DNA of 64,000 bases from Zizania palustris (Eukaryota; Streptophyta; Magnoliopsida; Poales; Poaceae), in assembly GCA_019279435.1 (NCBI GenBank), contig JAAALK010000081.1:60689318-60753317 (forward strand), given 5' to 3'. The notes under the pieces are model-generated. The model was not told where the DNA came from and searched no databases. It worked only from the letters and a program-made list of their open reading frames with translations. Within the stretch, counting starts at the first letter, position 1. Every line of letters starts with the position of its first letter. Made by a program: the position numbers and the translations under genes. This document shows, in pieces, positions 24,478 through 35,781 of this stretch.

Positions 24478-24575
24478 CGAAGCCTGCTTCGCGGTGTCAA
24501 AGCCTGCTTCGCGGTGTCGAAGCCTGCTTCGTTGTGTCGAAGCCCGCTTCTCTGTGTTGAAGCCTGCTTCGGAGT
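24478..24575. repeat. 20-base tandem hairpin repeat, five units
   Basis: Five units of CGAAGCCTGCTTCG plus linker, against four in the 3' LTR of the same element. Units four and five carry substitutions that weaken the hairpin. Confidence 0.85.
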
Positions 24576-25661
24576 ACAATGTCGAAGTCCGCGAAGTCTG
24601 TCGTAGATATGCCGAAGGTTGATGTAGTCGAAACTTGTATGGAGGTGACGTGCGGAGTTGGTAGATGTCGGAGGTTTGTGGAATCTAGCCTAGTACGAGT
24701 GAGGCAGAGTGCGAAGTATGCATCGGTGCGAAGTATGAAAGTGTCGAAGCCTGCTTCGAACAGTGTACTTCGAAGCCTATACTCCGAACAGAAAACTTCG
24801 AACAAAGTTCACAGAAAAGCAAACTTCGAAAGAGAAGCGAAGCCAAACACACAACAGCGAGACCAAAACGAAGCCTACAATGCTACCTCCAAAGCTAGCT
24901 AGATCGAAGTATGACTACCGAAGTGGTAACCTTCGAACTACATACCAAACTTCGAATCGAAGTCTACTGATGCTCTCAAAGAAATCGAAGCCTTGAAACA
25001 ACCTTCGAAAGACAAGCTTCAAACTCATAAACTGAGACTCACGGAAATAACAGCAATAGAAGATCCTCAGACAACACACTCCGATCGAAGTCTACAAAAA
25101 AGACATGCTTCGAAGCTAACTTCGAAACCAGTCGAAGTATTGACTACGAAGAGCTCGAGTCGGAGTACACCTTCGCAGACAGATTCGAAGCCTGCTTCAC
25201 AGAACAGAAGGACTTCACACAAAACATGGGGCTTCGCCAGAAACAGCCAGAGAAATCCTAGACCCTGTCTACTCGATCAAAAAAGGTATGCAGGAAAAAA
25301 CAAGGCTAGAAAACTAGCGTACTGTTGCCTCAGGGAGTAGGTACTACTTGCTTCTACAAGAGCATGCAAGGGTTAGTACTAAACCAAGGAACAGAAGCAT
25401 CTAGAGAAGCAATTTGCACAGGAATAAACGATTTCACATGCAAAATGAGGTAAACATAACCACAGGAAAAATGCTGGCAGCGCAGAACGTTAGAGAATAA
25501 AAAATCTTGTGAAGAAAGACAGCACTTCTCAGGAAAAATCTCAAGAACAGAACCTGGCGGCGCACGCAGGGAGAGAGAAGGCACAGGAAACACAAATGAC
25601 CCAATCCTTGATTAAAAAGTGATTTCTTGAAAGGGTGACCTAACCCTAGGGATTGGGGCCC

Positions 25662-25669
25662 TATTTATA
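25662..25669 (-). promoter_or_regulatory. TATA box in 5' LTR of element A
   Basis: Minus strand TATAAATAGGGCCCC, same block as in the 3' LTR. Confidence 0.65.
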
Positions 25670-26020
25670 GGCTGCCCAATGGCTAGGAATATTCCACCAG
25701 CCCCTTAGGGTTTTTTACAGACGCTGAAATAAAAGGAAAAGACTAAATAGCCCTTAGGATATTTTTACAAACTCGACTGACTAATTGTGGGCCTAGGGAC
25801 AAAATAGTAAACTCCTATTTACAGATGACTTATCCGGAAGCTAAGCTTTCGTAGCCACTAATGCTTCTCTTCTGGACAGTCCGATCTGAGATCAGCGGTC
25901 GTCAGTTTTGCACCGAAACTGACAAAGCCTCCACCGACTTTGCACCAGGTACCCGGATTGGACCGGCCCGACTCCGCAGCTCTCTCAGCCCGGCAATCAT
26001 TCACCGCCCGTGTACCTGAG

Positions 26021-26108
26021 CTGAGAGCGAAGAGTGATGATCAATCGGGTGAGCTAGAGACAGTTTGCGCTTAGTTAGAGCAGACTAAGCTTGATCTTGA
26101 GACATTGT
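26021..26108 (+). pseudogene. Sirevirus gag of H/E, part 2
   Basis: About 88 bases coding for the central coiled coil of gag. They align with the segment of D at about 37,350-37,442 (GAGCTGAxAGCxAAGxGTGATGA). They are cut on the left by the deletion that removed the end of A and about 115 bases of this gag, and on the right by element C. They end in ATTGT, the target duplicate of C, and continue after C at 33,400. Confidence 0.8.
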
Positions 26109-27653
26109 TGTAGGACCGAAAGTAGCGACCAGAGGGGGGGTGAATGGGCGCCTAAAAATTTCTTGCTAAACTATATTTTAATCCCACCATCCAAAAGAAC
26201 TTAACCAGACAAAAATATTTGCAAAGCAAATTTTAGGATTTAAAGTTGTCTAGCTTAAAATGACTGGTGTCCTAATTAAAATGATAACAATGATAAACTA
26301 AATATAAATACTGCAGTAAATAAAAACTCCTAGATAAAACTCAAAATGTTAATAGCTCAGTCTAAAAATAAAATACTAATTAAATAAACAAAACATGGAT
26401 CAATAAAATTAATTCGAAATTAACCCGAAAATATTGCAAAAAAAAATATTAACTGTGACTAATAAATTTTTCTATTCTTTTTATATGTGCAGATTATACA
26501 AATAAAAAGGTAACACGAGATAACTAATAAACTTTAACAGATTAAAATTGATCTACTGAAAAATAGGAGATTAAAATACTAGCGTCAACATTTCGATTTT
26601 CGTTCCAAACTTTCTCGCCGGCCGCCGTGTTTGCTTGCGCTAGTATTTGGACATTTCAAAATTCACCCGCTGGGGCCCACGTTGAGTGGCTTCAAGGAAT
26701 CCTAGTGCTGCACGTTCGCGGCCTTGGGAGCTGCAGTTCTGCGCCCGTGACTCACCGTGGAAAACAGCATTTGCCTGGGTGGTTTTCCTTTCCGCCGAAC
26801 AGTGTTGCTCGTGGGGCCCGCTGACATGCATGCGCCGGATTGCTACAGAGGCTGCTGCCGCTTCTGGTTCCTGGCGTCGCGCAGCCGTGGAGAAATAAAG
26901 ATCGCCGTGGGAAATTGCCGCGCCACTGTGGCCAAGACGCCGTCGATCAAAAGACCGATCGTGGTTAAAAACCAGATAAAAATATTGTACTTCGCGAAGA
27001 ACAGAAAGGAAATGTTCAGCGACCAGAAAGAAAACTTGTGATGGAAAATTTTGTTGGACTATAAATTGTAGATTGATCTAAAAAACAAAACAGTCAACTA
27101 TCCCCAAGGGGATAGGGGCCTATTTATAGGCAAATCCTAATACATGAAAAGACTACTTTACCCTCGGGTAAAATAAACTGACTCTAAAATAAATTCCGAA
27201 AATTACTAAAATATTCTTAGAAAAATTAACTGACTCAGAATAAAAATATTCTAAACTTAAAAACTAAATATTAATATCCTAAAAACGAATTAATGATAGA
27301 TTGTCAGTTTTACGCCGAAACTAACAAAGCGTCCACCGTCTTCGCACCGGGTACCCGGATTGGGCCGACCCGACCCCGCAGCTCCCTCAGCCCGGCAATC
27401 GCTCGCCGCCCGTGTACCTGAGTCAAACCCAGTCAACAGACCAGTGGATCATCTGCCGCTCCTAGCCATGTACCTGGATTGGGCCAGCCCGACTCCGCAG
27501 CTCCTCTGCTCGGGCGTCGCTCACTGCCCGTGTACCGAAGTCACATGCGCCTCAGACTCGGCAGGTCTTCATCTATCCCTTCCATTTACTTCAGTTGACA
27601 ATCACTCATCACATCTGTAATATCAAAACCACATTCTTCAACATGGTTTCTCA
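26109..27653 (-). repeat. 3' LTR of element C
   Basis: Minus strand TGAGAAACCATG...GGTCCTACA. It shares ends and the first 60 bases with the A/D type but has a different central and R/U5 part, matching solo LTR B at 43,752-45,407. TATA box at 27,128-27,121. The open frames around 26,627-27,041 recur in both LTRs and are not genes. Confidence 0.9.
27121..27128 (-). promoter_or_regulatory. TATA box in 3' LTR of element C
   Basis: Minus strand TATAAATAGGCCCC; conserved in the 5' LTR at 32,874-32,867 and in solo LTR B. Confidence 0.7.
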
Positions 27654-27664
27654 ATCTCCCCTTT
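27654..27664 (-). promoter_or_regulatory. Polypurine tract of element C
   Basis: Minus strand AAAGGGGAGAT, adjoining the TGAGAAACC start of the 3' LTR. Confidence 0.8.
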
Positions 27665-29045
27665 GATGAGTGCATTGTCAACACCCTTTTCAGCTCATCT
27701 CCAGAACCTGCAAAACATGTGGAAATAGAAAAACAAAGACAAACGAAAATAGAAGAAAGGAAATAAAAGTTGTAACTCTAATGACAAAAAGCCAAATAAA
27801 AGCACGAAAATGGTCATTATGGTTAACCAAAAATAAAGCCTCAAAAACAAGTGCAAATCTCAGAATTACCAACAAGAATAAACTCCCCCTGAAATAAATC
27901 CCAGAGAAAGCCAAAAATATATCCAAAATTTCTCCCCCTTGTTGACAATTGGACTCATCAAGTGAGACTAAATGCACTTTAAAGAGACATAAACACAAAC
28001 TCCCCCTGAAATGCAGCTCCCCCTCAAAATATGCCATGAATGCAGATGGAGTGCAGGTGGAGTGTGAAAAGCATGCTTCTTAGATATGATTAACAACAAT
28101 TACAACATCTAACAGGTATAGCAAAAGATATATTGTCGAAGATACATGACATGATCAGTGCAACAGATGATATCTAAAGAAAGTCATTAGCACGCATTTT
28201 TCGATTTTTTCAAACAAAAGCATCACCACATTTTCTAGTTAACAAGCAAAGTAAAGCATGATATGCAAAAGCTAACTGATATTTACCAAGATAAGCATTG
28301 TCCAAAACAAAGTGCTTCAGCAAACCTGTCATCTTTTTAAATTTTCAGACTTTTTTCTTTATATTTTTCATTTCTGCCAGGGGTTATTTGCATGTCAAAC
28401 TTATGCTAACCGACCAAGTCAAGCCTAGGCCAGAACTGGACCATCAGAAGCTTAAGACACTGGTCTTGGCATACATTACACCGTCCTAGTTCATACCAAA
28501 GTGCTATGGTAAGCAGTCTAGAACAATGCAATGCGACAAAAGCAAACCCACCTGGATCTTTTCTGATAATCATAAAAATGCATAAATTTTTATTTTTCTG
28601 AATTTTTATCATTTGTATAGCACATTTTCCATATTTAAAGCATATAAATGTCCAAGTTGCATATCTGCATCTAAGTAAGGATCTAGCTACAAGGCATGTA
28701 AAAGATAGCGAAAGCATTCAGCCTACACATGCTAGTTACCAGAAGCAATGGTGATCATTTTTCAATTTTAAAGCACAAAAGCAATGCATATGACAAATAT
28801 CAGATATATCATGTGAACTGAAACAAAACATGATCATCGACAAGTAATCAAAAACATATACTAGCTAGAGAAAGTAAAGCAGATTCATCATATAATAGAA
28901 GCAAGCTGAAAATGTGACTAATGATTATGCATGATATGAACACACACAAAAAAGACTCAATAAAAATAAAGAAGAAAGAAAAACTGATACCAATGAAAAG
29001 CTGACTCAAAATATCCTAAAAAAATACACAGCTCCCAAAACATGA
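27665..29045 (-). other. Noncoding 3' region of element C
   Basis: It aligns with the corresponding region of A and D and has the same cluster of AGGGGGAG-like motifs (about 27,880-28,025). Its start marks the pol deletion: after the gag stop, TTTTGGGAGCTGTGTAT matches the GTGTTGTGTAT that encodes the end of RNase H in D. No gene is seen. Confidence 0.75.
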
Positions 29046-31790
29046 TCAATAATCATGAGTGGGATCAAACGGTCCAATGCCAGGTTTAGTAAAAGTGTTG
29101 AACCAGTGTCGAGCCATCTGCGCGTATGTAGGAAAGCAAAAGGAATCATATGAGTCTGGACTGAAGCGCGAATCAATGCGCGGTCCTTTGTTCTGCCTAA
29201 AATCACGGTCGCGAGATCCAAAACCGTATATCGAACGATACGGAACTCTACCGGAACGGAAACCACCCTCCGGAGCACGATCATAAAAACCGTCTCCACT
29301 ACCACCACCTACACGACGTGGCCTGACCTCTAGCCTCTCTCTACATCGAGGGACTCTTTGTCTACCACCCTGTTGGTAGAACTGCTCCTGCCCACCTCGA
29401 TCTTTCTCTGCTCGCTCAACCCGCTTCCTCCTGAAGCAAAACTCCTCAAGATGCCCGTCTCTCTGACAAAACTCACAGTGATAGGTAGGATTCTTGGGAT
29501 GTTGTTGTGGTTTAGGGTTCTTAGGCTTGGTGGTGTTGGGTGTAGCATCCTTGGTATGAGAAGATCCAAGTAAGGAATCAAGAGAAGTGTGGAGAGTTTT
29601 AGGCTTTGGGACCCAGATCTGCTTCTTAGGTGGAGCTTTCGGTTGTTCTTGGATCACTCCATTCTTGGGCTGACTATCCTTAAAGGACTTAGTAGAGTGA
29701 GTCTTGAAATATCTCTGTTCGGGAGTCATCTTACTCCACTCCACTGCTCGGCTAATAGCACTCTCAAAATCAGCCTTTGTATAGGTGTAACCTACCCCAA
29801 ACCCATCCGGTCTCTTGAACTGCTGAATCATCATGCTGAGCTGTGGCTCTCTAGCACTAATCCAACTCAAAATCTGACGGAGGTAAAAGTTCTCGTTCTG
29901 AACATCAGCTAGCTCCTCTCTCAAAGTAGCTAACACCTCCACCTGAGACAAACAGATCTCACACTCTTTATCAACTTCGACAGACTTCTCAGCTTTTAGC
30001 TTGATCAATTCCATTCTAATGGATAAGCAGTTCTCACAAACAGTGGATGGAACTAACAAGGTCTCAAGCTCTAGCTTAGTCTGCTCCAACTCACCTCTCA
30101 CTCCAGCTAACTTGCTCAACTGCTCATCACTCTTGGCTCTCAGCTCAGCTATACTAGCTAAATGAGATGGGCAGTCTACACAAGGTGCGACAACAGTGGC
30201 ATGAGCATCTTTTAGCTCCTGCTGAGCGCTTTCAAGCACAGTGGCCAATGCGTCTCTCTCATCTACTCTCTCTGTGTACCTGGACTTAAGAGTCGTCAGG
30301 TCACACAACAGCACCTCACAGTTAGGGCACTCACCACTATCACCCAAGCAAGGGGAAGAAGACAAACTCTCAATCTTGTCATTCGCCATGGCTAGCTCAC
30401 TCTCAAGTTCATCTATCCTCTTCTTAGCCCCTCTAAGCAGTTTCTCCCGATACTTCAACTCCTGACTGTTCTGTTCTAATAAATTAACAACTTCTTATTC
30501 ATAGGATGAAACCTTCTCATCGTCGTCGTCGGAGTCGTCGGAGGAGTCCTTTTCTTTCTTCTCCCCAAGAGCCATTGAGCAGAAGCTCATGTGGGATCTT
30601 CGGCTGTGGCGTGCGCGACTCTTCGGCTTGTCCCCGAAACCCATGAAACAGAGGCCCGCCGGATTGTCCTTGTCCTTCCCCTTCCTGATCATGATATCTT
30701 CATCACTTGAACTTGAAGACGAGGAGGAAGACGAGGATCTCTTGGAGTATCTTTTCTCCATCTCGGCGAAGAAGGTCTTGTCTCGCTTCTTGTTCTCATG
30801 CCTGTAGTCTTTCAGAGCCTTTCGAAAGAATTTTGTCTTGGGCTTGCCCTTCGTGGAGTTATCGTACTTGCCGGAGTTGTAGGAGTTGCCACCGGTTCCC
30901 TTCTTGTAATTCTTCTACTTAGGGCAGTCGGCGATGAAATGACCTGGATCACCACACTCAAAGCATCCGGATTTTGTGCCGTGTCTCTTAAACATTCGCT
31001 TATCATAGACACGTCGCACTCGGTTGTTAAATAGGCACAAATCATCATCTCCTAGAGTATCAAGTTGTTCCTCAGAGATAGACATCAAGGAAAAAGCAGT
31101 ACAACTCATGGCATTAGGATCAGCAGACGGTGTCGCAAGTGCCAGAGTCTTGGAGCCAGAATCAGTGAGATTTGATCTCAACTGAATATCGACCTCTGAG
31201 GCCTTGAGCTTACTAAAAAGCTCTGCGATGGTCAAGGTATCGTAAGACGCGCTCTCAACAATAGAAGAAACCTTGATCTCCCATATCTTAGGGTCCAAGG
31301 TATGGAGTACCTTAAGTGCCTGCTCATGATCCGAGACCAGCTGATCACGCTCGGCCTTGTTAACGCGAAGCTTGTTAATGATCGATTGAAAACGACCAAA
31401 CAAAGCCTCAACAGTCTCACCCGGCTTCTGTGAGAAATTTTCATACTCGCGCCGGTAGGTCTGATATAGTCTAGCCTTGACCTGAGCTGTCCCCTCATGA
31501 TGTGCCTGGAGGGTAGCCCAGATCTCTCTAGCAGTGGTGAGATGGCTAACACGCTCGAACTCACTAGGACCTAGACCAGAAAATAAAATGTTCACCGCCT
31601 TACTATTATATTGATGCTGGGTAATTATATTTTCAGCAGTATCCGCAGCAATAGTCATAATGGTGAAACTAGGATGAACACAAATCTCCCATATGTCCGA
31701 GCTCTGGCTCATAAGGTATGCTCGCATGCGAGTCTTCCAATAAGTGTAGCCAAAAGTTTCTAGGGATGGGATTTTATCAGAAGACATCAT
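29046..31790 (-). pseudogene. Near-intact Sirevirus gag of element C (914 codons, two stops)
   Basis: Starts ATGATG at 31,790 (MMSSDKIPSLETFGYTYWK) and stays in one frame to TGA at 29,046. Order: N-terminal capsid-like part (ILFSGLGPSEFERVSHLTT, VEALFGRFQSIINKLRVN), first zinc knuckle CFECGDPGHFIADC, Lys/Ser/Asp-rich linker, long coiled coil with CENCLSIRMELIKLKAEK, Pro/Lys-rich linker, second knuckle CEFCQRDGHLEEFC, and an Arg/Gly-rich basic tail. The only breaks are TAG at 30,917-30,915 (after CPK; Trp TGG is likely original) and TAA at 30,497-30,495. Gag forms the particle and binds RNA. It is the best-preserved gag in the window although the element has no pol. It could also be read as a source of Gag fragments if transcribed; that is inference. 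Confidence 0.88.
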
Positions 31791-31841
31791 GGTCACTACC
31801 TAGGTTTTGAATCGGTTAAGATATTAAAAAAACCTAACCTC

Positions 31842-31853
31842 GCTCTGATACCA
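31842..31853 (-). promoter_or_regulatory. Primer binding site of element C
   Basis: Minus strand TGGTATCAGAGC, two bases after the 5' LTR end; a perfect match to initiator tRNA-Met. Confidence 0.9.
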
Positions 31854-31855
31854 CT

Positions 31856-33399
31856 TGTAGGACCGAAAGTAGCGACCAGAGGGGGGGTGAATGGGTGCCT
31901 AAAAATTTCTTGCTAAACTATATTTTAATCCCACCATCCAAAAGAACTTAACCAGACAAAAATATTTGCAAAGCAAATTTTAGGATTTAAAGTTGTCTAG
32001 CTTAAAAATGACTGGTGTCCTAATTAAAATGATATCAAAGATAAACTAAATATAAATACTGCAGTAAATAAAAACTCCTAGATAAAACTCGAAATGTTAA
32101 TAGCTCAGTCTAAAAATAAAATACTAATTAAATAAACAAAACATGGATCAATAAAATTAATTTGAAATTAACCCGAAAATATTGCAAAAAAATATTAACT
32201 GTGACTAATAAATTTTTCTATTCTTTTTATATGAGCAGATTATACAAATAAAAAGGTAACACGAGATAACTAATAAACTTTAACAGATTAAAATTGATCT
32301 ACTGAAAAATAGGAGATTAAAATACCAGCGTCAACATTTCGATTTTCGTTCCAAACTTTCTCACCGGCCGCCGTGTTTGCTTGCGCTAGTATTTGGACAT
32401 TTCAAAATTCACCCGCTGGGGCCCACGTTGAGTGGCTTCCAGGAATCCTAGTGCTGCACGTTCGCAGCCTTGGGAGCTGCAGTTTTGCGCCCGTGACTCA
32501 TCGTGGAAAACAGCAATTGCCTGGGTGGTTTTCCTTTCCGCCGAACAGTGTTGCTCGTGGGGCCCGCTGACATGCATGCGCCGGATTGCTACAGAGGCTG
32601 CTGCCGCTTCTGGTTCCTGGCGTCGCGCAGCCGTGGAGAAATAAAGATCGCCGTGGGAAATCACCGCGCCACTGTGGCCGAGACGCCGTCGATCAAAAGA
32701 CCGGCCGTGGTTAAAAACCAGATAAAAATACTGTACTTCGCGAAGAACAGAAAGGAAATGTTCGGCGACCAGAAAGAAAACTTGCGATGGAAAATTTTGT
32801 TGGACTATAAATTGTAGATTGATCTAAAAAATAAAACAGTCAACTATCCCCAAGGGGATAGGGGCCTATTTATAGGCAAATCCTAATACATGAAAAGACT
32901 ACTTTACCCTCGGGTAAAATAAACTGACTCTAAAATAAATTCCGAAAATTACTAAAATATTCTTAGAAAAATTAACTGACTCAGAATAAAAATATTCTAA
33001 ATTTAAAAACTAAATATTAATATCCTAAAAACGAATTAATGATAGATTGTCAGTTTTACGCCGAAACTAACAAAGCGTCCACCGTCTTCGCACCGGGTAC
33101 CCGGATTGGGCCGACCCGACCCCGCAGCTCCCTCAGCCCGGCAATCGCTCGCCGCCCGTGTACCTGAGTCAAACCCAGTCAACAGACCAGTGGATCATCT
33201 ACCGCTCCTAGCCATGTACCCGGATTGGGCCAGCCCGACTCCGCAGCTCCTCTGCCCGGCCGTCGCTCACTGCCCGTGTACCTGAGTCACATGCGCCTTA
33301 GACTCGGCAGGTCTTCATCTATCCCTTCCATTTACTTCCGTTGACAATCACTCATCACATCTGGAATATCAAAACCACATTCTTCAACATGGTTTCTCA
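31856..33399 (-). repeat. 5' LTR of element C
   Basis: 1,544 bases, TGAGAAACCATG at 33,399 to GGTCCTACA at 31,856. Nearly identical to the 3' LTR. TATA box at 32,874-32,867. The second ATTGT duplicate follows at 33,400-33,404. Confidence 0.9.
32867..32874 (-). promoter_or_regulatory. TATA box in 5' LTR of element C (likely the active promoter)
   Basis: Minus strand TATAAATAGGCCCC. Because this is the upstream LTR of a structurally complete element, it is the site from which genomic RNA would be made. Confidence 0.7.
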
Positions 33400-33835
33400 A
33401 TTGTTAGTTCCACCCACTGTCTATGAGAACTGCTTGTCTCTGAGGTTGGAGCTGATCAAGCTAAAAGCTGAGAAGTCTGTTCAGGTTGATAGAGAGTGTG
33501 AGATCTTCTTTTCTCATGTGGAGGAGATAGCTTCCTTGTGAGAGGAGATAGCTGATGCTCAAAATGAGAACTGTTACCTCCCTCAAATCATGAGTTGGGT
33601 GAGTGCTAGAGAGCCTCAGCTCGGCATGATGATCCAACAGGTCAAGAGGCAGGATGGGTTTGCATTAGGTTATATCTACACCAAGGATGACTTTGAGAAC
33701 GCCTTGAGTGGTGGAGTAGAGTGGACTAAGATGACTCCAGAGCAGAGATATACCAAGACTCACTCCACCGAGTCATTTCAAGCCAGTCAACCGAAGGATG
33801 GAGTGTTCCAAGAACAACCTAAAGCACCACCCAAG
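33400..33835 (+). pseudogene. Sirevirus gag of H/E, part 3
   Basis: Gag continues after element C with VPPTVYENCLSLRLELIKLK and the coiled coil with paired cysteines, then REPQLGMMIQQVKRQDG, ending at APPK where element D is inserted. One TGA near 33,540 interrupts it. The last five bases CCAAG (33,831-33,835) are duplicated after D at 46,504-46,508, proving that the gag continues there. Confidence 0.85.
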
Positions 33836-35716
33836 TGAGGAGGCATGCTGAAGAGTATGGGCCTCATGGCTCCAGATGTGATGAGTCATTGTCAACGGAA
33901 GTCAAAGAGGACTGAAGAGAAGAGAAGACCAGTTAGGTCTTGGCCGCATGTGACTCAGGTACACGGGCAGCGAGCGACTGTCGGGCAGAGGGGCCGCGAA
34001 GTCGGGCTGGCCCAATCCGGGTACATGGGCTAGGAGCAGCAGAGGATCCACTAGGCTATTGACCAGGATTGACTCAGGTACACGGGCGGCGAGCAATTCC
34101 TGGGCTGAGAGAGCTGTGGAATCGGGCCGGCCCAATCCGAGTACATGGTGCAAAGTCAGTGGACGCTTTGTTAGTTTCGGCGCAAAACTGACAACTGCTG
34201 ATCTCGGATCTGACCGTTCTGAGGTGAAGCCGTAGTTGCTACGAAAGCTCCGCTTCATGATAAGTCATCTGTAATTAGGAGTTTACTATTTTGCCTCTAG
34301 GCCCACAGTCTGTCAGTCGAGTCTGTAAAAATATCCTATGGGCATTTTGGTATTTTCCATTTTATTTCAGCGTCTGTAAAAAACCCTAAGGGTCTTTTGG
34401 TGTTTTCCTAGACTATTAGGCTGCCTATAAATAGGGCCCCCATCCCTAGGGTTAGGGTTACCCTTTCTGAAATCACTTTTCTAATACAAAGAGATTGGGT
34501 CACTTTTGGTGTTCATCTTCCTGCGCACGTCGTTGCTGTTCATCGCAAGCCAACCGAGCCTGCGTTTTGTCTCTCAGGTTTTGAACGCCTCGGTTTGCGT
34601 GTCCTACTGGATCGCCTATACTGGTTTTGCCGCAAAAAGTTTTGTTTATTCTCAAAGCCATCAAAATCTCAATTGCTTGCGATTTTTTCCACCGAGCGCA
34701 TTTATTCTGTTGCAATTTTTTCTCGGTCGCTTTGCAGTATAGCTCTTGCAGCTAGTAGCATAGCCCTAAAGTCTATCGCTAGTCTTCTACGTGTCAGGTT
34801 GTAGTCTTAGGAAGTTGTGCTGAAGCCAGGCTTTCAAGTTGTTTTTTCGCCGGAGTGTGCAGCATCTTTTAGTCAGCAGTTGTTTGCACATCTCCCATGT
34901 CGTGTTTGTAGTCACGTCTCTAGCTAGTTGCTCACAGCATAAAATCTTGGCACGTTGCCTTCTAGCGAAGTCCACACAACAGGCTTCGTAGCCCTCAGGC
35001 TCCGCGAACGAAGCCTGCATCCAACGGAGTCTTCGAGGTGCACATAGTTCGATGCTCAACTTCGGCAACTTCTCTTGAACTATGTTGGATTTGCTGTCCG
35101 AAGTTTTGTCTATGGTGTTTATTAGCGAAGTGTGCTGCGAAGGTTGCTGCAAAGCTTCGAATTGTAGGCTTCGTTCTTCAAAGTCTATGTTTCTTTAAAA
35201 CCTGTATGAAGCTCTTTTGTCCAGGCCAACAGACTTCAGTCAGATTTTTTCTCAAGGCTTCGAAGTCCAAGCTTTGTTACTGTTTCAAGTTAGGCTTTGG
35301 CAAAACACTTCCCAGGCTTCGAACCGAAGTCTAACATCACTAAAAAGCTGCAGACTTCGCATGAGAACTTCGAACAGGCTTCAACAAGTATCGAACATGA
35401 GACAAATCTGAACAGTAAACTTTCATCTCCTTTTTGCGTGCACTTTAGTTAAATGCATGTGATGATTTACTTTCATGAAGCTTGAAATGTTCATGTTTTA
35501 AATGTTCTGCTAAATCTGCCTTTAAGCACGGTGTTGGTGTCTTTTCGATTAGGACACCGGTTGTTTTTAGGCTAGATTATTTTTGGCCTTGTGGACCTAT
35601 TTACTTTACCCTGTTAGTCTGTTGAGGTGCGTTGGGTGTTGGGAGCAGGCCATTGATTCGAATGAATTTTTTAGGCGCCCATTCACCCCCCTCTAGTCGC
35701 TACTTTCGGTCCTACA
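33836..35716 (+). repeat. 5' LTR of element D
   Basis: 1,881 bases, TGAGGAGGCATGCTGAAG to TTTCGGTCCTACA. TATA box at 34,426-34,433. Related to the LTRs of A and H/E but with a different R/U5 part that lacks the 20-base hairpin array. Confidence 0.9.
34426..34433 (+). promoter_or_regulatory. TATA box in 5' LTR of element D
   Basis: TATAAATAGGGCCCC block, as in H/E and A. The 3' LTR has lost this region by deletion. Confidence 0.7.
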
Positions 35717-35718
35717 AG

Positions 35719-35730
35719 TGGTATCAGAGC
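35719..35730 (+). promoter_or_regulatory. Primer binding site of element D
   Basis: TGGTATCAGAGC, two bases after the LTR end; complementary to the 3' end of initiator tRNA-Met. Confidence 0.92.
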
Positions 35731-35781
35731 CTGGTTAGAGTTTTTCCATACCTTAACTAGTTCTAAACCCAGGTAGTGATC

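Larger units (their letters stand above)
5228..26020 (-). mobile_element. Sirevirus-like copia element A, split by gypsy element G
   Basis: In minus-strand order: truncated 5' LTR (26,020-24,243), gag (24,250-21,970, then 12,308-11,867), pol (11,864-8,680), a noncoding 3' region with repeated polypurine motifs, polypurine tract (7,307-7,297) and complete 3' LTR (7,296-5,228). Element G lies inside the gag. The primer site and gag start were lost in a deletion joining LTR to gag at 24,243. The outer end of the 5' LTR was lost in a second deletion at 26,020, so no target duplication can be tested. The two LTRs are similar along their shared length, which supports one element. It lacks several parts needed for a reverse-transcription cycle. 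Confidence 0.8.
24243..26020 (-). repeat. 5' LTR of element A, truncated at both ends
   Basis: This aligns with 5,298-7,055 of the 3' LTR. The terminal bases at the inner end, the primer site and the leader are missing: about 170 bases by comparison with D, lost between two short TTGG/TGG matches. The outer end stops at CCTGAG (26,020), where H/E gag starts with GAGCTGAG, so this deletion also used a short match. A TATA box is at 25,669-25,662. Confidence 0.8.
26109..33399 (-). mobile_element. Gag-only Sirevirus derivative C, structurally complete
   Basis: 7,291 bases with a perfect target duplication ATTGT (26,104-26,108 and 33,400-33,404). On the minus strand: 5' LTR 33,399-31,856, intact primer site, gag 31,790-29,046, noncoding 3' region with repeated polypurine motifs, polypurine tract 27,664-27,654, and 3' LTR 27,653-26,109. 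Pol is missing. Just after the gag stop the DNA continues with bases that in A and D follow the last codons of RNase H. The two LTRs (1,544 and 1,545 bases) are nearly identical by eye, so this is one of the youngest insertions. It retains the sites needed for copying and would need pol proteins supplied by another element. Confidence 0.9.

Noticed and set aside
26627..27041. Overlapping frames on both strands, repeated at 32,373-32,817
   Set aside because: They lie wholly within the two LTRs of C and have no recognisable product.
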